A DNA stretch of 6,241 bases. Origin: Globobulimina sp. (taxonomy: Eukaryota > Foraminifera > Rotaliida). The stretch is from the NCBI GenBank assembly GCA_003354225.1, contig PIVH01000332.1:1-6241 (forward strand), read 5' to 3'. This document shows, one piece after another, positions 6,071 to 6,241 of this stretch; the first letter of the stretch is position 1, and the number at the start of each line of letters is the position of its first letter. The translations under genes and the position numbers were made by a program. A model generated the notes under the pieces. It was given only the letters and a program-made list of their open reading frames with translations, had not been told where the DNA came from and ran no database searches.

Positions 6071-6241
6071 CAAAAACACAACCAATGATACATGGTATAA
6101 ATAGCGTACGCCGTAACATTACACTTTTGTTCAATAATACCGTATTGCAAAACACCTCTATTAAAACGAAGGTTTACATAAGGTACTAGTTCGAAATGAT
6201 ATCCTCCTTTAATTTCCAGTGGTTCTAAAGTTTCGAATACT
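6070..6241 (-). CDS. 3' end of an unidentified gene (partial)
   Basis: An open frame enters from the right edge on the minus strand (first full codon at 6238-6240) and runs 56 codons to a TGA at 6070-6072. The stop overlaps an AATAAA signal, as expected of a real gene end. The segment is a mix of hydrophobic, aromatic and charged residues (for example GGYHFELVPYVNLRF) and looks like protein, but I do not recognise a family. It could be one exon of a longer spliced gene. A chance open frame of this length cannot be excluded. Confidence 0.45.
   Translation of the reverse strand, partial: VFETLEPLEIKGGYHFELVPYVNLRFNRGVLQYGIIEQKCNVTAYAIYTMYHWLCF
6096..6103. promoter_or_regulatory. TATA-like box before the zinc-finger gene
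   Basis: The minus strand reads TATTTATA, 74-81 nt upstream of the zinc-finger ATG. That is further than in the other genes but would leave a leader of roughly 45-50 nt. On the plus strand the same site reads GTATAAATAG, a better TATA consensus, though no plus-strand gene follows within the window. It lies inside the partial right-edge frame. Confidence 0.3.

Overview
This window looks like part of a eukaryotic virus-like integrating element of the Polinton/Maverick (polintovirus, adintovirus-like) group, lying in an AT-rich genome. All recognisable genes are on the minus strand and therefore run right to left. The diagnostic genes are a double-jelly-roll major capsid protein, a penton-type minor capsid protein, an FtsK/HerA (A32-like) packaging ATPase, and a retrovirus-type DDE integrase with a chromodomain-like tail. 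Two small proteins at the left resemble ORFs that accompany capsid genes in animal elements. The assignment comes from reading motifs by eye; no database search was run.

The layout, in transcription order from the right, is: the 3' end of an unidentified gene (6070-6241); a small C2H2 zinc-finger protein (2 exons, 5587-6022); the integrase (5 exons, 4405-5564); the penton (2 exons, 3513-4365); the major capsid protein (7 exons, 1881-3470); the packaging ATPase (5 exons, 933-1838); a 104-aa basic protein (582-896); and a 117-aa protein (236-589) that overlaps it by 8 nt. The left 235 bases hold two copies of a repeat, short palindromes and a poly(A) signal, probably near an element end. No gene-free stretch exceeds 300 bases. 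No DNA polymerase B or cysteine protease is visible. If the element is complete, they should lie outside, most likely to the right.

The main observation is that the genes look broken when read as plain ORFs but are not. Five genes are cut by 16 very short GT-AG introns of 44-52 nt (mean 49). With these removed, every gene gives one uninterrupted reading frame of normal family length, and each junction lands correctly in a recognisable motif: Walker A, the Walker B DDL(M) stretch, the zinc-finger spacing and the integrase active site. The element is therefore probably intact and spliced by its host, not a decayed fossil. Ten of the 16 acceptors end in TAG.

As a system, the integrase would insert the element, the major capsid protein and penton would build an icosahedral shell, the ATPase would pump DNA into it, and the small basic protein may be a core component. 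Most genes have a TATA-like box 25-45 nt upstream of the ATG, often touching the stop codon or poly(A) signal of the gene before it, which suggests one compact promoter per gene. The host cannot be named. The gene set is most typical of invertebrate animals, but the intron signature should be compared with fungi and protists too.
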